NCBI GenBank assembly: GCA_023484085.1
Contig: JAMDAS010000024.1
Location: forward strand, 1 to 39,076
DNA: 39,076 nucleotides
Origin: Candidatus Omnitrophota bacterium
GTDB lineage: Bacteria; Ratteibacteria; UBA8468; B48-G9; DTJG01
Direction: 5' to 3'
Positions 8,606 to 17,284 of this stretch are shown here, one piece after another. The stretch's first letter is position 1. The number at the start of each line of letters is the position of its first letter. The notes beneath the pieces are model-generated. The model was not told the DNA's origin. It saw only the letters and a list, made by a program, of their open reading frames with translations, and did not search any database. The translations under genes were made by a program, and so were the position numbers.

Positions 8606-11600
8606 GTTTTTTAATAATTTTAACATTAAAAATAAATTTAATCAACATTAAAATTGCAACTAATAATATTGTCAGAGGACCAACAGGAGTTCCTCCACCA
8701 CCGGAAAACTTGACTGATAACAGATTACCAAAAACATTTCCCCCTGAATAATCCTGGCCATTGGATGCTGTTGCATAGAGTGAAAAACCATGTGAACCTT
8801 GAGCAATAATCCTTGTGTACCATGGGCCTGAAGACGTGACTGATACGGTATGGCTCATTAAACCGGTTGTTGATGTTCCGGGAATCGTGATAATGCTGTC
8901 AGGATTTGTAATATCAGAAGGTATATTATTATCCCATATTTCTATGTAATAAGCGGTATCCGTAGATGTATTATTGGTCCATGTGACGGTAAATCCATTA
9001 TATCCGGGTAAAAACTGGAGATTTGCAGGATTTTGCCCTGCTGGAAAATCTGAAGGGATTGCTGAAGCAACGTTTGAAGTTTCAGAGTTTGTAGAGCTAA
9101 ATGCCACAACCTGGTAATAATAAGGCCTGCCATCAGAGAAATACCCGGAGCCAAGATAATTACCTGAAGCAATGTTATATCCTGAATCAACAAAAGTTTT
9201 ATTTGTTGATGGCAATGTAGTAATTGCTGTAAAAGAAGGATTTGGATTTGCAGGTGTAGGATGTTTTCTCATGATTATAAAACTATCAATCCCTGTAAAA
9301 TCAGTTATCCATTGCAGTGTAACCTCATTTTGTCCTGCAGTTACAGTAAGACTTAACTGTGCAAAAGTTACAACTATAGTATGGTTTATTGTCACGTTAT
9401 TTATTACGTATGGATTGACAACAGGCACTGACATTCCATTATCAGTAATACCTGCAAGCTGGTATCCTGTATTGGGGGTTATGGTAATAGACGCTGAACT
9501 GCCGTAATTGACTGTCTGGGTTACAGGTGAAACTGTTCCATTTCCACCATTGATTGATGCATTGACCGTCAAAGTGATAATGGAGAAGGTTACTACTACT
9601 GTATGATTTGCCGTCACGTTATTTATAGTATATGTTTCACCGGATGAATTGGTGATAGGTTCAGAAGTTCCATTATCAGTAATGCTTGATATTCCGTATC
9701 CTGTATTAGGCATTATGGTAATAGAGGCTGAATTTCCGGCTGTCACATTTTGAGTGGCAGGTGAAACTGTTCCATTTCCACCGCTGACTGATGCCGTTAC
9801 TGTATAAAGAGGGGCAAAATTTATAACTACCGTATGATTTGTCGTCACATTATTTATTATGTATGGATTGATAACAGGCATGGAAGTTCCATTATCCGTA
9901 ATAGTCTGTATCCCGTATCCTGGATTAGGCGTTATGGTAATAGATGCGGAACTGCCGGATACCACGCTTTGAGTGGCAGGCGATACTGTTCCATTTCCTC
10001 CGTTGACAGATGCCGTTACTGTATAAAGAGGGGCAAAATTTATAACTACCGTATGATTTGCCGTCACGTTATTTATAGTATATGTTTCACCGGATGAATT
10101 GGTGATAGGTTCAGAAGTTCCATTATCAGTAATGCTTGATATTCCGTATCCTGCATTAGGCGTTATGGTAATAGACGCCGAACTGCCGTAATTGACTGTC
10201 TGTGTTGCGGGTGAAACTGTTCCATTTCCGCCATTGACTGATGCATTGATTGTCCATGTGATAATGGAGAAGGTTACTACTACCGTATGATTTGTTACCA
10301 CATTATTTATCACATAAGGATTGGCAATGAGCATGGAAGTTCCATTATCAGTAATGCTTGATATTTGGTATCCTGTATTGGGTGTGATTGTAATAGATGC
10401 TGAGCCACCGGATACCACGCTTTGAGTGGCAGGCGATACTGTTCCATTTCCTCCGCTGACTGATGCCGTTACTGTGTATGCAGTAGCGAAAGCTACAACT
10501 ACCGTATGATTTGCCGTCACGTTATTTATAGTATATGTTTCACCGGATGAATTGGTGATAGGTTCAGAAGTTCCATTATCAGTAATGCTTGATATTCCGT
10601 ATCCTGTATTAGGCGTTATGGTAATAGAGGCTGAATTTCCGGCTGTCACATTTTGAGTGGCAGGTGATACTGTTCCATTTCCTCCGTTGACAGATGCCGT
10701 TACTGTGTATGTAAGGGATATAGAAAAAACTCCTCTGCCATGTGTAGAAGCTAAGAGAGTGGAATTATTAAACCATGCAAGTTGCTCAACGCAGACGTTG
10801 GCAGGTCCGTCATTTGTTGCATTCCATATGGTTCCGCCATCTGTACTGTCAAATATACCTGCGTCAGTGCCTATGTATAGCCATTGAGAATTGGATGGAT
10901 TAGTTGTGATACTGTAAACCGGTACCTGCGGTAAGCCACTTGAATTAGGGTCAATGTCAGTCCATGTATTTCCATTGTCAGCAGTAACCCAGATATTGTC
11001 AGACGTGTATCCGCCGAAGGTAACATATACCTGATTAGAATTATTCGGAGCAATGAAAATGCTTAAAACCATTTGAGCAGGAAAAGAACCTCCGCCGACC
11101 TGCTGCCATGTCGGAGTATTGATAGTACCTGTCATGCGATAGACAGTCCCATCATTATGTCCAACCCAGATGTCATTGGAATTACCATAAGCTACAGCGA
11201 TGGCACTGATATCAGAAGAAGTAGGAAGAGTGCTGCCATTAATGGACGTCCATGTTGGTGTTGAATTTTTTATATTCTGGCTGAGCCATAAGGATGTTCC
11301 GCCTGCCAACATTGTATTATTATTGTTTGGGTCAAGAATGAATGGAGCTATGAAATTTGCATTGCTGAAGGTATCACCCGGTTCATTAGTTAATTCAGAG
11401 GCTTGTGTTGCTCCGCCATCTGTAGAGCGAAAAATATCAAGATAAACGTATTCTCCATACAGATAATCACCGTCAGCAGTATCCACGGCCGTATCACCGC
11501 CATCACCGCCAAAAAATGCTGTCCATGCAGGTGAACCTGAATATAGTAAAGAGCCATTATCCTGTGCTCCCCCAATAATTGGAGTGATATTGTTGTTTTG

Positions 11601-13067
11601 TGCAGCCACTGCTGTGGAATGACCCGCCACGCTATAAAACTGGGTAATAGCCAATCCATTATTCAATTCCGTCCATCCGCTGGTCGTAGTCACTGCAGTA
11701 ACGTCATTTGCAAAATAGAGTCCGCCATCATCACCAAAATAGACCTTGCGGTCAGTACTTCCGTTATAACCCGGGTCAGATATAATGACATGATGGTCAG
11801 CATGAGGGCTTGTAGGAGTATTTGTCCAGTCACTGATTTGGGTCCACGTATTACCGCCATCAGTGGATTGCCATAAATTAAGTCCGCCAATAACAAGATG
11901 ATTGGAATTTGTCGGTGATACCCAGATTGTGTTTGCATACCAACCCTGGGACAAATGGTCAGGTGTACTAATATATGTCCATGTTTGTCCTCCATCAGTG
12001 GACTTATAAATATCACCGTCCATCTTTTGTCCATTAATAACAGACTGGTTATTGGTATTATCATACGAGGCATAAACAAGATTTGAAGTGCTTTTGGCAT
12101 AAGATAGTTCAGCACGACCATACATAGGCGTTCCAAGATTAGAGACCGTCCATGTTTGTCCTCCATTCGTAGAATACTCAATTGCAACTGTTCCGGTATT
12201 ATATGGGTCATCTATGTCTGCAACTGCATTGGACGAATTATTTGGGTCAAAAGCCACATCAAGACTTCTTCCTGTCGCAACCTCTGTCCATGTACTTCCA
12301 CCATTAGTACTGCGATAAATACCGCCTGTAACAAAGGTAGATTCACCTGTAGCATAACCTCCTGTAGCAGCAAGCATGGTTGTTCCATCAGGGCTAATGG
12401 CAATCCGGTTAACAAAGTACCAGTCAGAATTATTTGTTGGGTTAGTTGAAGGCAACAATTGCCACGTACTTCCATTATCAGTGGAATAGAAAATCCCATA
12501 ACCACGAATAGCATCACCGTTATAAAATCCTTCTCCGGTTCCTGCATATAGATACCCATTTACTGGATTCTGTGCTATGGTACAAATTGAAAGATTGGGC
12601 AGAAAATCATTCACAGGATTCCATGAGGCTCCTGCATTAGAGCTAACCCATAGACCCCCTCCTACACTGCCTACTAATATATGATTTGAATTTTGGGGGT
12701 CTATCCATATGGACCTGATTCGTCCACCGATGTTATTCGGACCCAAAGAAACCCAGCTAAGATTAGAAATTCCGGCGTTTTGCCATATAATCTGACTCTG
12801 ACTCAAACCTAAAGCAGATGCTGCTTTTTCCTGTCTGTTAACCATTGCCGCACGTTCGGCAACACCCTGTATATAACCATTTGGCTTGACGAGACCATTT
12901 GAATCTCTCAACTGTAAATACCTGAAATGTGCCTCTGCCTGAAAATAATCAGGAGGACTTGAAAAAGACCTGTTGACAGGAGATGAATATAAATTTTTAA
13001 CCGGCAGTAAGATTGAAAAAAAAGTTATAAAAATAATAGATGCAAAGATGATTATATCGTTTTTCAT
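8586..13067 (-). CDS. Asp-box (BNR/sortilin-like) beta-propeller surface protein with six tandem repeats and C-terminal sorting tail
   Basis: This 1493-aa exported protein starts with ATG two bases after the rex stop. Residues 1-30 form a signal peptide. About 95-785 are a beta-propeller with many Asp-boxes (STDNGSTW, STNGGSTW, STDGGQTW, STDGGNTW) and the opening LGPNNIGGRIRSIWIDP typical of large secreted BNR proteins. About 786-1237 hold six tandem ~72-77-residue repeats (GGNGTVSPATQ, ASITITPNTGY, ITDNGTS, INNVTxNHTVVV), similar to the divergent InlB-B/Flg_new-type repeats. Fn3-like domains follow (~1240-1445), then GGGGTPVGPL, a hydrophobic helix and KIIKKHEKNN. No catalytic site is evident, so adhesion or ligand binding is the likely role (inference). 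The C-terminal ~250 residues match those of the C25-like protein. Confidence 0.82.
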   Translation of the reverse strand: MKNDIIIFASIIFITFFSILLPVKNLYSSPVNRSFSSPPDYFQAEAHFRYLQLRDSNGLVKPNGYIQGVAERAAMVNRQEKAASALGLSQSQIIWQNAGISNLSWVSLGPNNIGGRIRSIWIDPQNSNHILVGSVGGGLWVSSNAGASWNPVNDFLPNLSICTIAQNPVNGYLYAGTGEGFYNGDAIRGYGIFYSTDNGSTWQLLPSTNPTNNSDWYFVNRIAISPDGTTMLAATGGYATGESTFVTGGIYRSTNGGSTWTEVATGRSLDVAFDPNNSSNAVADIDDPYNTGTVAIEYSTNGGQTWTVSNLGTPMYGRAELSYAKSTSNLVYASYDNTNNQSVINGQKMDGDIYKSTDGGQTWTYISTPDHLSQGWYANTIWVSPTNSNHLVIGGLNLWQSTDGGNTWTQISDWTNTPTSPHADHHVIISDPGYNGSTDRKVYFGDDGGLYFANDVTAVTTTSGWTELNNGLAITQFYSVAGHSTAVAAQNNNITPIIGGAQDNGSLLYSGSPAWTAFFGGDGGDTAVDTADGDYLYGEYVYLDIFRSTDGGATQASELTNEPGDTFSNANFIAPFILDPNNNNTMLAGGTSLWLSQNIKNSTPTWTSINGSTLPTSSDISAIAVAYGNSNDIWVGHNDGTVYRMTGTINTPTWQQVGGGSFPAQMVLSIFIAPNNSNQVYVTFGGYTSDNIWVTADNGNTWTDIDPNSSGLPQVPVYSITTNPSNSQWLYIGTDAGIFDSTDGGTIWNATNDGPANVCVEQLAWFNNSTLLASTHGRGVFSISLTYTVTASVNGGNGTVSPATQNVTAGNSASITITPNTGYGISSITDNGTSEPITNSSGETYTINNVTANHTVVVAFATAYTVTASVSGGNGTVSPATQSVVSGGSASITITPNTGYQISSITDNGTSMLIANPYVINNVVTNHTVVVTFSIITWTINASVNGGNGTVSPATQTVNYGSSASITITPNAGYGISSITDNGTSEPITNSSGETYTINNVTANHTVVINFAPLYTVTASVNGGNGTVSPATQSVVSGSSASITITPNPGYGIQTITDNGTSMPVINPYIINNVTTNHTVVINFAPLYTVTASVSGGNGTVSPATQNVTAGNSASITIMPNTGYGISSITDNGTSEPITNSSGETYTINNVTANHTVVVTFSIITLTVNASINGGNGTVSPVTQTVNYGSSASITITPNTGYQLAGITDNGMSVPVVNPYVINNVTINHTIVVTFAQLSLTVTAGQNEVTLQWITDFTGIDSFIIMRKHPTPANPNPSFTAITTLPSTNKTFVDSGYNIASGNYLGSGYFSDGRPYYYQVVAFSSTNSETSNVASAIPSDFPAGQNPANLQFLPGYNGFTVTWTNNTSTDTAYYIEIWDNNIPSDITNPDSIITIPGTSTTGLMSHTVSVTSSGPWYTRIIAQGSHGFSLYATASNGQDYSGGNVFGNLLSVKFSGGGGTPVGPLTILLVAILMLIKFIFNVKIIKKHEKNNL
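9352..10710 (-). repeat. Six tandem ~220-bp coding repeats inside the surface-protein gene
   Basis: These direct repeats encode six copies of a beta-strand-rich module. Odd-numbered copies are longer and carry EPITNSSGETYTINNVT; even-numbered copies replace this with a shorter NPYxINNVxxNHT segment, so the order is long-short-long-short-long-short. DNA identity between same-class copies is very high, which implies recent expansion of a two-module unit. Confidence 0.85.
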
Positions 13068-13069
13068 TT

Positions 13070-13720
13070 TTACATTTTTTTTACAATATATGTAAGGGTC
13101 ATTAGTTCAGAAGCCATGTCAACGTTACGGACAAGAATATCTTTTGGTAAATTCAGGTTTACAGGGGCAAAATTAAGTATACCCTTTATTCCGCTATTAA
13201 CAAGCTTCTCAGCGATTCCCTGCGCAAAATCTGCAGGCACAGTAATAATGGCTATTTTTATATTTTGTTCAGGTATAATCGTATCTATCTTTGAAATATC
13301 CTCAATTTTTACTCCTTCCCATACCTTACCTATTTTACCTAAATCAGTATCAAAAGCGCAATAAACCTTTAAGTTGAAATTTAAAAAACCAGGGTAACCC
13401 AGAAGAGCAGAACCGAGTTTTCCAACACCAACAAGCGCGATTTTAGGTTCTTCATAAATACCAAGAATAGTTTCAAGATTTCCAATTAAAAGGTTTATAT
13501 TATATCCTACGCCCTTTTTACCCAGGGAACCAAAATAAGAGAGGTCTTTTCTAAACTGCTCTGGTGTTATATTGAGATATTTTGTGATTTCAGAGGATAA
13601 AACATTTTCTTTTCCTGTTTGTTTTTGATTTTTTAAGGTTCTTAGATATAGACTGAGTCTTTTGATTGTTTCAAATGGAATTTTTTTCTTTTTTACAATT
13701 GTATTGTTATTTTGTTTCAT
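13070..13720 (-). CDS. rex: Redox-sensing transcriptional repressor Rex
   Basis: This 216-aa protein has the Rex architecture. The N-terminal winged helix (IPFETIKRLSLYLRTL, SSEITKYLNITPEQFRKDLSYFGSLGKKGVGYN) is followed by a Rossmann NAD(H)-binding domain starting IALVGVGKLGSALLGYPGF, with AFDTDLGKIGK after the second strand, and the closing GILNFAPVNLNLP and VRNVDMASELMTLTYIV. Rex senses the NADH/NAD+ ratio and represses fermentative or respiratory genes. The start ATG at 13720 has no clear Shine-Dalgarno; TTGACT and TATAAT boxes lie so close that the mRNA may be almost leaderless. Reading continues two bases later into the giant surface-protein gene, an unusual partner. A half Rex box (TTGTTAA) overlaps the start and could mean autoregulation, but the second half is not recognisable. 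Confidence 0.93.
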   Translation of the reverse strand: MKQNNNTIVKKKKIPFETIKRLSLYLRTLKNQKQTGKENVLSSEITKYLNITPEQFRKDLSYFGSLGKKGVGYNINLLIGNLETILGIYEEPKIALVGVGKLGSALLGYPGFLNFNLKVYCAFDTDLGKIGKVWEGVKIEDISKIDTIIPEQNIKIAIITVPADFAQGIAEKLVNSGIKGILNFAPVNLNLPKDILVRNVDMASELMTLTYIVKKM

Positions 13721-13728
13721 TGTTAAAT

Positions 13729-13758
13729 ATTATAATATATTCTAAGGTTTATAGTCAA
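13729..13758 (-). promoter_or_regulatory. Promoter-like sequence for rex and the surface-protein operon
   Basis: On the minus strand, TTGACT (13753-13758) and TATAAT (13729-13734) are separated by 18 bases in the gap between the SDR and rex genes. Transcription would start only a few bases before the rex ATG. A TTGTTAA half-site at 13720-13726 lies next to it. Confidence 0.5.
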
Positions 13759-13763
13759 ACTTA

Positions 13764-14576
13764 TTATCCCCGGGTTTTTCCTCCTGCTATATTTATTGTT
13801 GTTCCTGTTATGTATCCTGCAAAATCTGATGCAAGAAAACAAACAAGCTCAGCAACCTCATTAAGTTTTCCGGTTCTTCCAATAGGAATAGAAGATTTTT
13901 CATAACCTGCTTTTAACTGTTCAACTGTTATCCCTCTTGTATATGCCAATGCCCTTTCATATTCAGGACTTCTTAAGGCGGTGGGTTCAAGTATACCCGG
14001 AGCAACTCCGACAACCCTTATATTGAATTTTCCAAGTTCTTTTGCCCAGCTTCTTGTATATGAGTAGAGGGCGGCTTTTGTCCCTGCATATATACTTTGT
14101 CCTTCAGAACCCTCAAGACCACTTTCTGAAGACATATTGATAATAACACCCGATTTTGCTTTAATCATTTCTTTTGCGACTGCCTGCGCGCACAGGTATG
14201 CACCCTTCTGATTAATGGCAACAATCTTATCAAAAACCCCCTCTGTTACCTCTTCTTTACCTTTGGGGTCTACAAGCAGTCGTGGAATATTAATCCCGGC
14301 ATTGTTAACAAGAACGTCTATTTTTTTAAATTTTTCAATAGTGGTTTTTACCATATCTTCAACACTTTTTTTATTGCTGACATCTGTCTCAATAAAGTAA
14401 GCTTCTCCTATAAATAATTTTTTTATTTCATCCACTAATTCATTGCCGAGCTTTTCATTTATGTCAGCGATAACAACCTTCATTTTGTTCCTGTAAAAAT
14501 TTGAGACAATTTCCCTGCCTATACCCAATGCTCCGCCGGTAACAATTCCCACCTTATTTTCAAGATTTATTTCCAT
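13764..14576 (-). CDS. SDR-family dehydrogenase, sorbitol-6-phosphate 2-dehydrogenase-like
   Basis: This 270-aa classical short-chain dehydrogenase has the cofactor motif TGGALGIG (residues 13-20), NNAG near 91, and the catalytic Ser-Tyr-Lys set in NMSSESG and YAGTKAA. The C-terminal half (GILEPTALRSPEYERALAYTRG, the following EQLKAGY segment, IPIGRTGKLNEVAELVCFLAS and the final NIAGGKTRG) matches, from memory, sorbitol-6-phosphate 2-dehydrogenases of Firmicutes rather than FabG, so a sugar-phosphate or polyol substrate is likely. The start ATG has AAAGGAAT upstream. It lies 43 bases before rex on the same strand and could be cotranscribed with it. Substrate assignment is tentative; SDR membership is certain. 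Confidence 0.85.
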   Translation of the reverse strand: MEINLENKVGIVTGGALGIGREIVSNFYRNKMKVVIADINEKLGNELVDEIKKLFIGEAYFIETDVSNKKSVEDMVKTTIEKFKKIDVLVNNAGINIPRLLVDPKGKEEVTEGVFDKIVAINQKGAYLCAQAVAKEMIKAKSGVIINMSSESGLEGSEGQSIYAGTKAALYSYTRSWAKELGKFNIRVVGVAPGILEPTALRSPEYERALAYTRGITVEQLKAGYEKSSIPIGRTGKLNEVAELVCFLASDFAGYITGTTINIAGGKTRG

Positions 14577-14629
14577 TTCTTATTCCTTTGGTTTTCATGA
14601 AAAAAATGATTTTCATCTGTTTTTTAAAA

Positions 14630-14658
14630 TTGAATTTTTTTTGTAATTTTGATATTAT
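14630..14658 (+). promoter_or_regulatory. Promoter-like sequence for the Lon-like protease gene
   Basis: TTGAAT (14630-14635) and TATTAT (14653-14658) are separated by 17 bases in the divergent gap between the SDR gene and the protease gene. The implied start of transcription is about 60 bases before the ATG at 14725. Confidence 0.45.
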
Positions 14659-14724
14659 ATAACAAGATTGATAAAAAAGTAAAAACTATTTTCAGAAAAA
14701 ATCATAAAATAAGAAGGAGAAAAA

Positions 14725-17151
14725 ATGGCTATAAGAGCTTTGGAACCGGAAAAATTAAGAGCAAAGATTGATATTTCAACACTCGGATTCACTACAACCG
14801 AGGAAATAATACCCTATGAAGGAATTATTGGACAGGAAAGGGCCGCACATGCCCTTGAATTTGGCCTTTCCATCACCCAGGATGGATATAACATATATGT
14901 TTCAGGTATACCTGGAAGCGGTAGAGTTGCTGCTGTTGAAAGCACAGTAAAAAAAATTGCTGAAAAACTGCCCATTCCTGATGACTGGTGTTATGTTCAT
15001 AATTTTTCACATCCTGACAATCCAAAATGCCTTAGGTTCCCACCGGGTAAGGCAATTATTTTTAAAAAAGACATGCAGATACTTATAGATGACCTGCAGG
15101 TGGACGTTCCAAAAGCTTTTGAAAGCAAATTCTATGAAGAACAAAAAAATCTCATTGTAAGGGATTTCCAGAATAAAAAGGATGAACTTATACGTGAAAT
15201 AGAGGAAGATGCAAAACGGGCAGGTTTCAATTTAAAAAGTACCACTTCAGGATTTATGTTTATTCCTGCAGTAGAGGGAAAACCTCTTTCCGAAGAGGAC
15301 CTTGAGAAATTATCTGATGAAGCAAAAAAAGAAATAAGAGACAAGCAGGAGATTCTTTACGAACAGCTATCAGAAATATTAAGACAGATAAAACAGGCGG
15401 AAAAAACAATAAAAGAAAAACTTGAAGCCCTTGAAAGAGATACAGCACTTGCGACTATAAAACCGAAGATTGAAGACCTGAAAGATAAATACAAGGATTT
15501 TTCAGACGTTATATCCTACCTGGATGAGGTTTTAAATGATACGGTTGAAAACGTTGAAGCATTTGGAGATAAAAAAGAAATGGAAATTCTTCCCGGTTTA
15601 AAACTTCCCGCGAGGGAAAATCCTCTTATAAAATACGATGTTAATGTGCTGATAGACAACTCCCAGATAAAAGGGGCGCCTGTAATAAAGGAAAGCAATC
15701 CAACATATTACAATCTTACAGGAAGAACGGAATACAGACCATCTCTTGGAGCAATGTTTACTGATTTTACAATGATTAAACCCGGCTCTTTTCATCGTGC
15801 AAATGGCGGATATTTAATTTTAAACACATTAGATCTTCTCAGAAACTATTTTGCATGGGATGCAGTCAAGAGCACCATAGAAAATAAAGAGATAAGAATA
15901 GAGGACATAAATGAACAGTTCAGGATTATAAGCACACCTTCCCTAAAACCCCAGCCTGTTCCCGCGAGAGTAAAAGTAATTCTTATCGGAAATCCGCTTT
16001 TACATCTTCTTCTATATACATACGAAGAAAGTTTTAATAAACTTTTCAAGGTAAAGGTTGATTTCAGTACAATAATGGAAAAAGATAACAAGGGGATAAA
16101 TGAATACGTTTCTGTTATAAGCAGGATTGTTCGTGAAAACAGTCTTAAACATTTGGATAAGACTGCCGTGGCAAAAATTATAGAGTTTGGGTCAAGGATA
16201 ATTGAGGACCAAAAAAAAATTTCAACCCATTTTATAGAAATATCCGACCTTATAAAAGAAGCAAACTTCTGGGCAGAAAAAGACAATGGTTCTTCTCTAA
16301 TATCCGCAAAACACATAACAAAGGCAATTGAAGAAAAAATATACAGGTCAAATTTAATAGAAAAAAGAATAGAGGAACTGATACATGATAATACAATTAT
16401 GGTTGACGTGGATGGTAATACAACAGGACAGATAAATGGCCTTTCTGTTATGAGTATCGGGGACTATATGTTTGGAAAACCTTCAAGGATAACTGCAACG
16501 ACATACATAGGACGGGGTGGGGTTATAAATATTGAAAGAGAGGTAAAACTTTCCGGTTCCATTCATAACAAGGGATTTCTTATTTTAAAGGGTCTGCTCG
16601 GGGAAAAATTCGGGCATAAATATCCCCTGATTTTCAATTCTACAATATGTTTTGAGCAGACATACCAGGAAATTGAAGGGGATAGCGCTTCCTCAACTGA
16701 ATACTATGCCCTCATTTCATCCCTGTCAGGGATTCCCATTAAACAGGGAATTGCGGTTACAGGCTCTATTAACCAGAAAGGGGAAATCCAGCCCATAGGC
16801 GGGGTAAATGAAAAAATAGAGGGATTTTATTCTGTATGTAAACTAAAAGGACTGACAGGCCAACAGGGTGTCATTATTCCGGAAAGCAATGTAAAACATC
16901 TGATGTTAAAAGAAGAAGTTATAGAATCTGTCCGGGAAAATAAATTTCATATCTGGGCTGTAAAAACCGTTAACGAAGGAATTGAAATTCTTACAGGGGT
17001 TCCGGCAGGTGAAAAAGGTAAAGATGGTTCATATCCTGAAAGAACCGTAAACTATGCGGTAGGTAAAAAACTTATTGAACTTGCAAGAAAATATCATAAT
17101 ATGGAAGAAATTACAAAACCCCCAAAAACAAAATCAAAAAAGAAAAAATGA
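14725..17151 (+). CDS. Lon-like ATP-dependent protease (AAA_32/LonB-like, S16 family)
   Basis: This 808-aa protein has a strong AAGGAG 7 bases before the ATG. It begins with the LxxxxDISTLGFTTTEEI and GQERAAHALEFGL entry of the AAA_32 Lon-related family, then the P-loop-like GIPGSGRVAAV (61-71), where Arg replaces the usual Lys, as is common in this family. A charged coiled-coil insertion spans about 130-260, followed by FTDFTMIKPGSFHRANGGYLI and an AAA lid. The C-terminal S16 domain has catalytic Ser654 (EGDSASS) and Lys697 (GGVNEKIEGF), 43 residues apart as in E. coli Lon. It lacks the N-terminal LON substrate domain and membrane segments, so it is a soluble quality-control protease. The tail is Lys-rich. 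It is monocistronic and convergent with era. Confidence 0.9.
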   Translation: MAIRALEPEKLRAKIDISTLGFTTTEEIIPYEGIIGQERAAHALEFGLSITQDGYNIYVSGIPGSGRVAAVESTVKKIAEKLPIPDDWCYVHNFSHPDNPKCLRFPPGKAIIFKKDMQILIDDLQVDVPKAFESKFYEEQKNLIVRDFQNKKDELIREIEEDAKRAGFNLKSTTSGFMFIPAVEGKPLSEEDLEKLSDEAKKEIRDKQEILYEQLSEILRQIKQAEKTIKEKLEALERDTALATIKPKIEDLKDKYKDFSDVISYLDEVLNDTVENVEAFGDKKEMEILPGLKLPARENPLIKYDVNVLIDNSQIKGAPVIKESNPTYYNLTGRTEYRPSLGAMFTDFTMIKPGSFHRANGGYLILNTLDLLRNYFAWDAVKSTIENKEIRIEDINEQFRIISTPSLKPQPVPARVKVILIGNPLLHLLLYTYEESFNKLFKVKVDFSTIMEKDNKGINEYVSVISRIVRENSLKHLDKTAVAKIIEFGSRIIEDQKKISTHFIEISDLIKEANFWAEKDNGSSLISAKHITKAIEEKIYRSNLIEKRIEELIHDNTIMVDVDGNTTGQINGLSVMSIGDYMFGKPSRITATTYIGRGGVINIEREVKLSGSIHNKGFLILKGLLGEKFGHKYPLIFNSTICFEQTYQEIEGDSASSTEYYALISSLSGIPIKQGIAVTGSINQKGEIQPIGGVNEKIEGFYSVCKLKGLTGQQGVIIPESNVKHLMLKEEVIESVRENKFHIWAVKTVNEGIEILTGVPAGEKGKDGSYPERTVNYAVGKKLIELARKYHNMEEITKPPKTKSKKKK

Positions 17152-17159
17152 GGTTTGCT

Positions 17160-17262
17160 TAAGTTCTGGATTGCTCTTCTCATCTTTGTAAAAACATTCT
17201 TTCAAACAAAGCCTCAAAGACAATCCAAACTTATTTCAAATACCGTTCACTGAGTATTTACA
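17160..17262. repeat. 74-nt hairpin repeat, copy B, with 3' tail
   Basis: The core is 17160-17233, with outer arms TAAGTTcTGGATTG and CAATCCAAACTTA and inner arms CTTTGT/ACAAAG. It is followed by a tail ending CCGTTCACTGAGTATTTAC (to ~17262) that recurs at 20097-20116. It sits between the convergent lon-like and era genes, where a hairpin could end transcription from both sides. Confidence 0.85.
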
Positions 17263-17284
17263 AAAAAGAAAAAAATTAAATAAT

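Noticed and set aside
9352-10710. Regular repeats that might suggest a CRISPR array
   Set aside because: The units are ~220 bp, contiguous, without unique spacers, and stay in one reading frame coding for a beta-repeat.
11598-12559. Open frames of 90-170 codons on both strands within the surface-protein gene
   Set aside because: They are shadows of the Asp-box coding frame; their low-complexity Leu, Met and Ile-rich translations match no family.
13719-13737. A full Rex operator at the rex promoter
   Set aside because: Only one half (TTGTTAA) is visible; the expected second half TTAACAA is not there, so no site is annotated.
14905-14930. Defective P-loop in the Lon-like protease (Arg in place of Lys in GSGR)
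   Set aside because: Arg at this place is common in the AAA_32 Lon-related family, so it is not treated as an anomaly.
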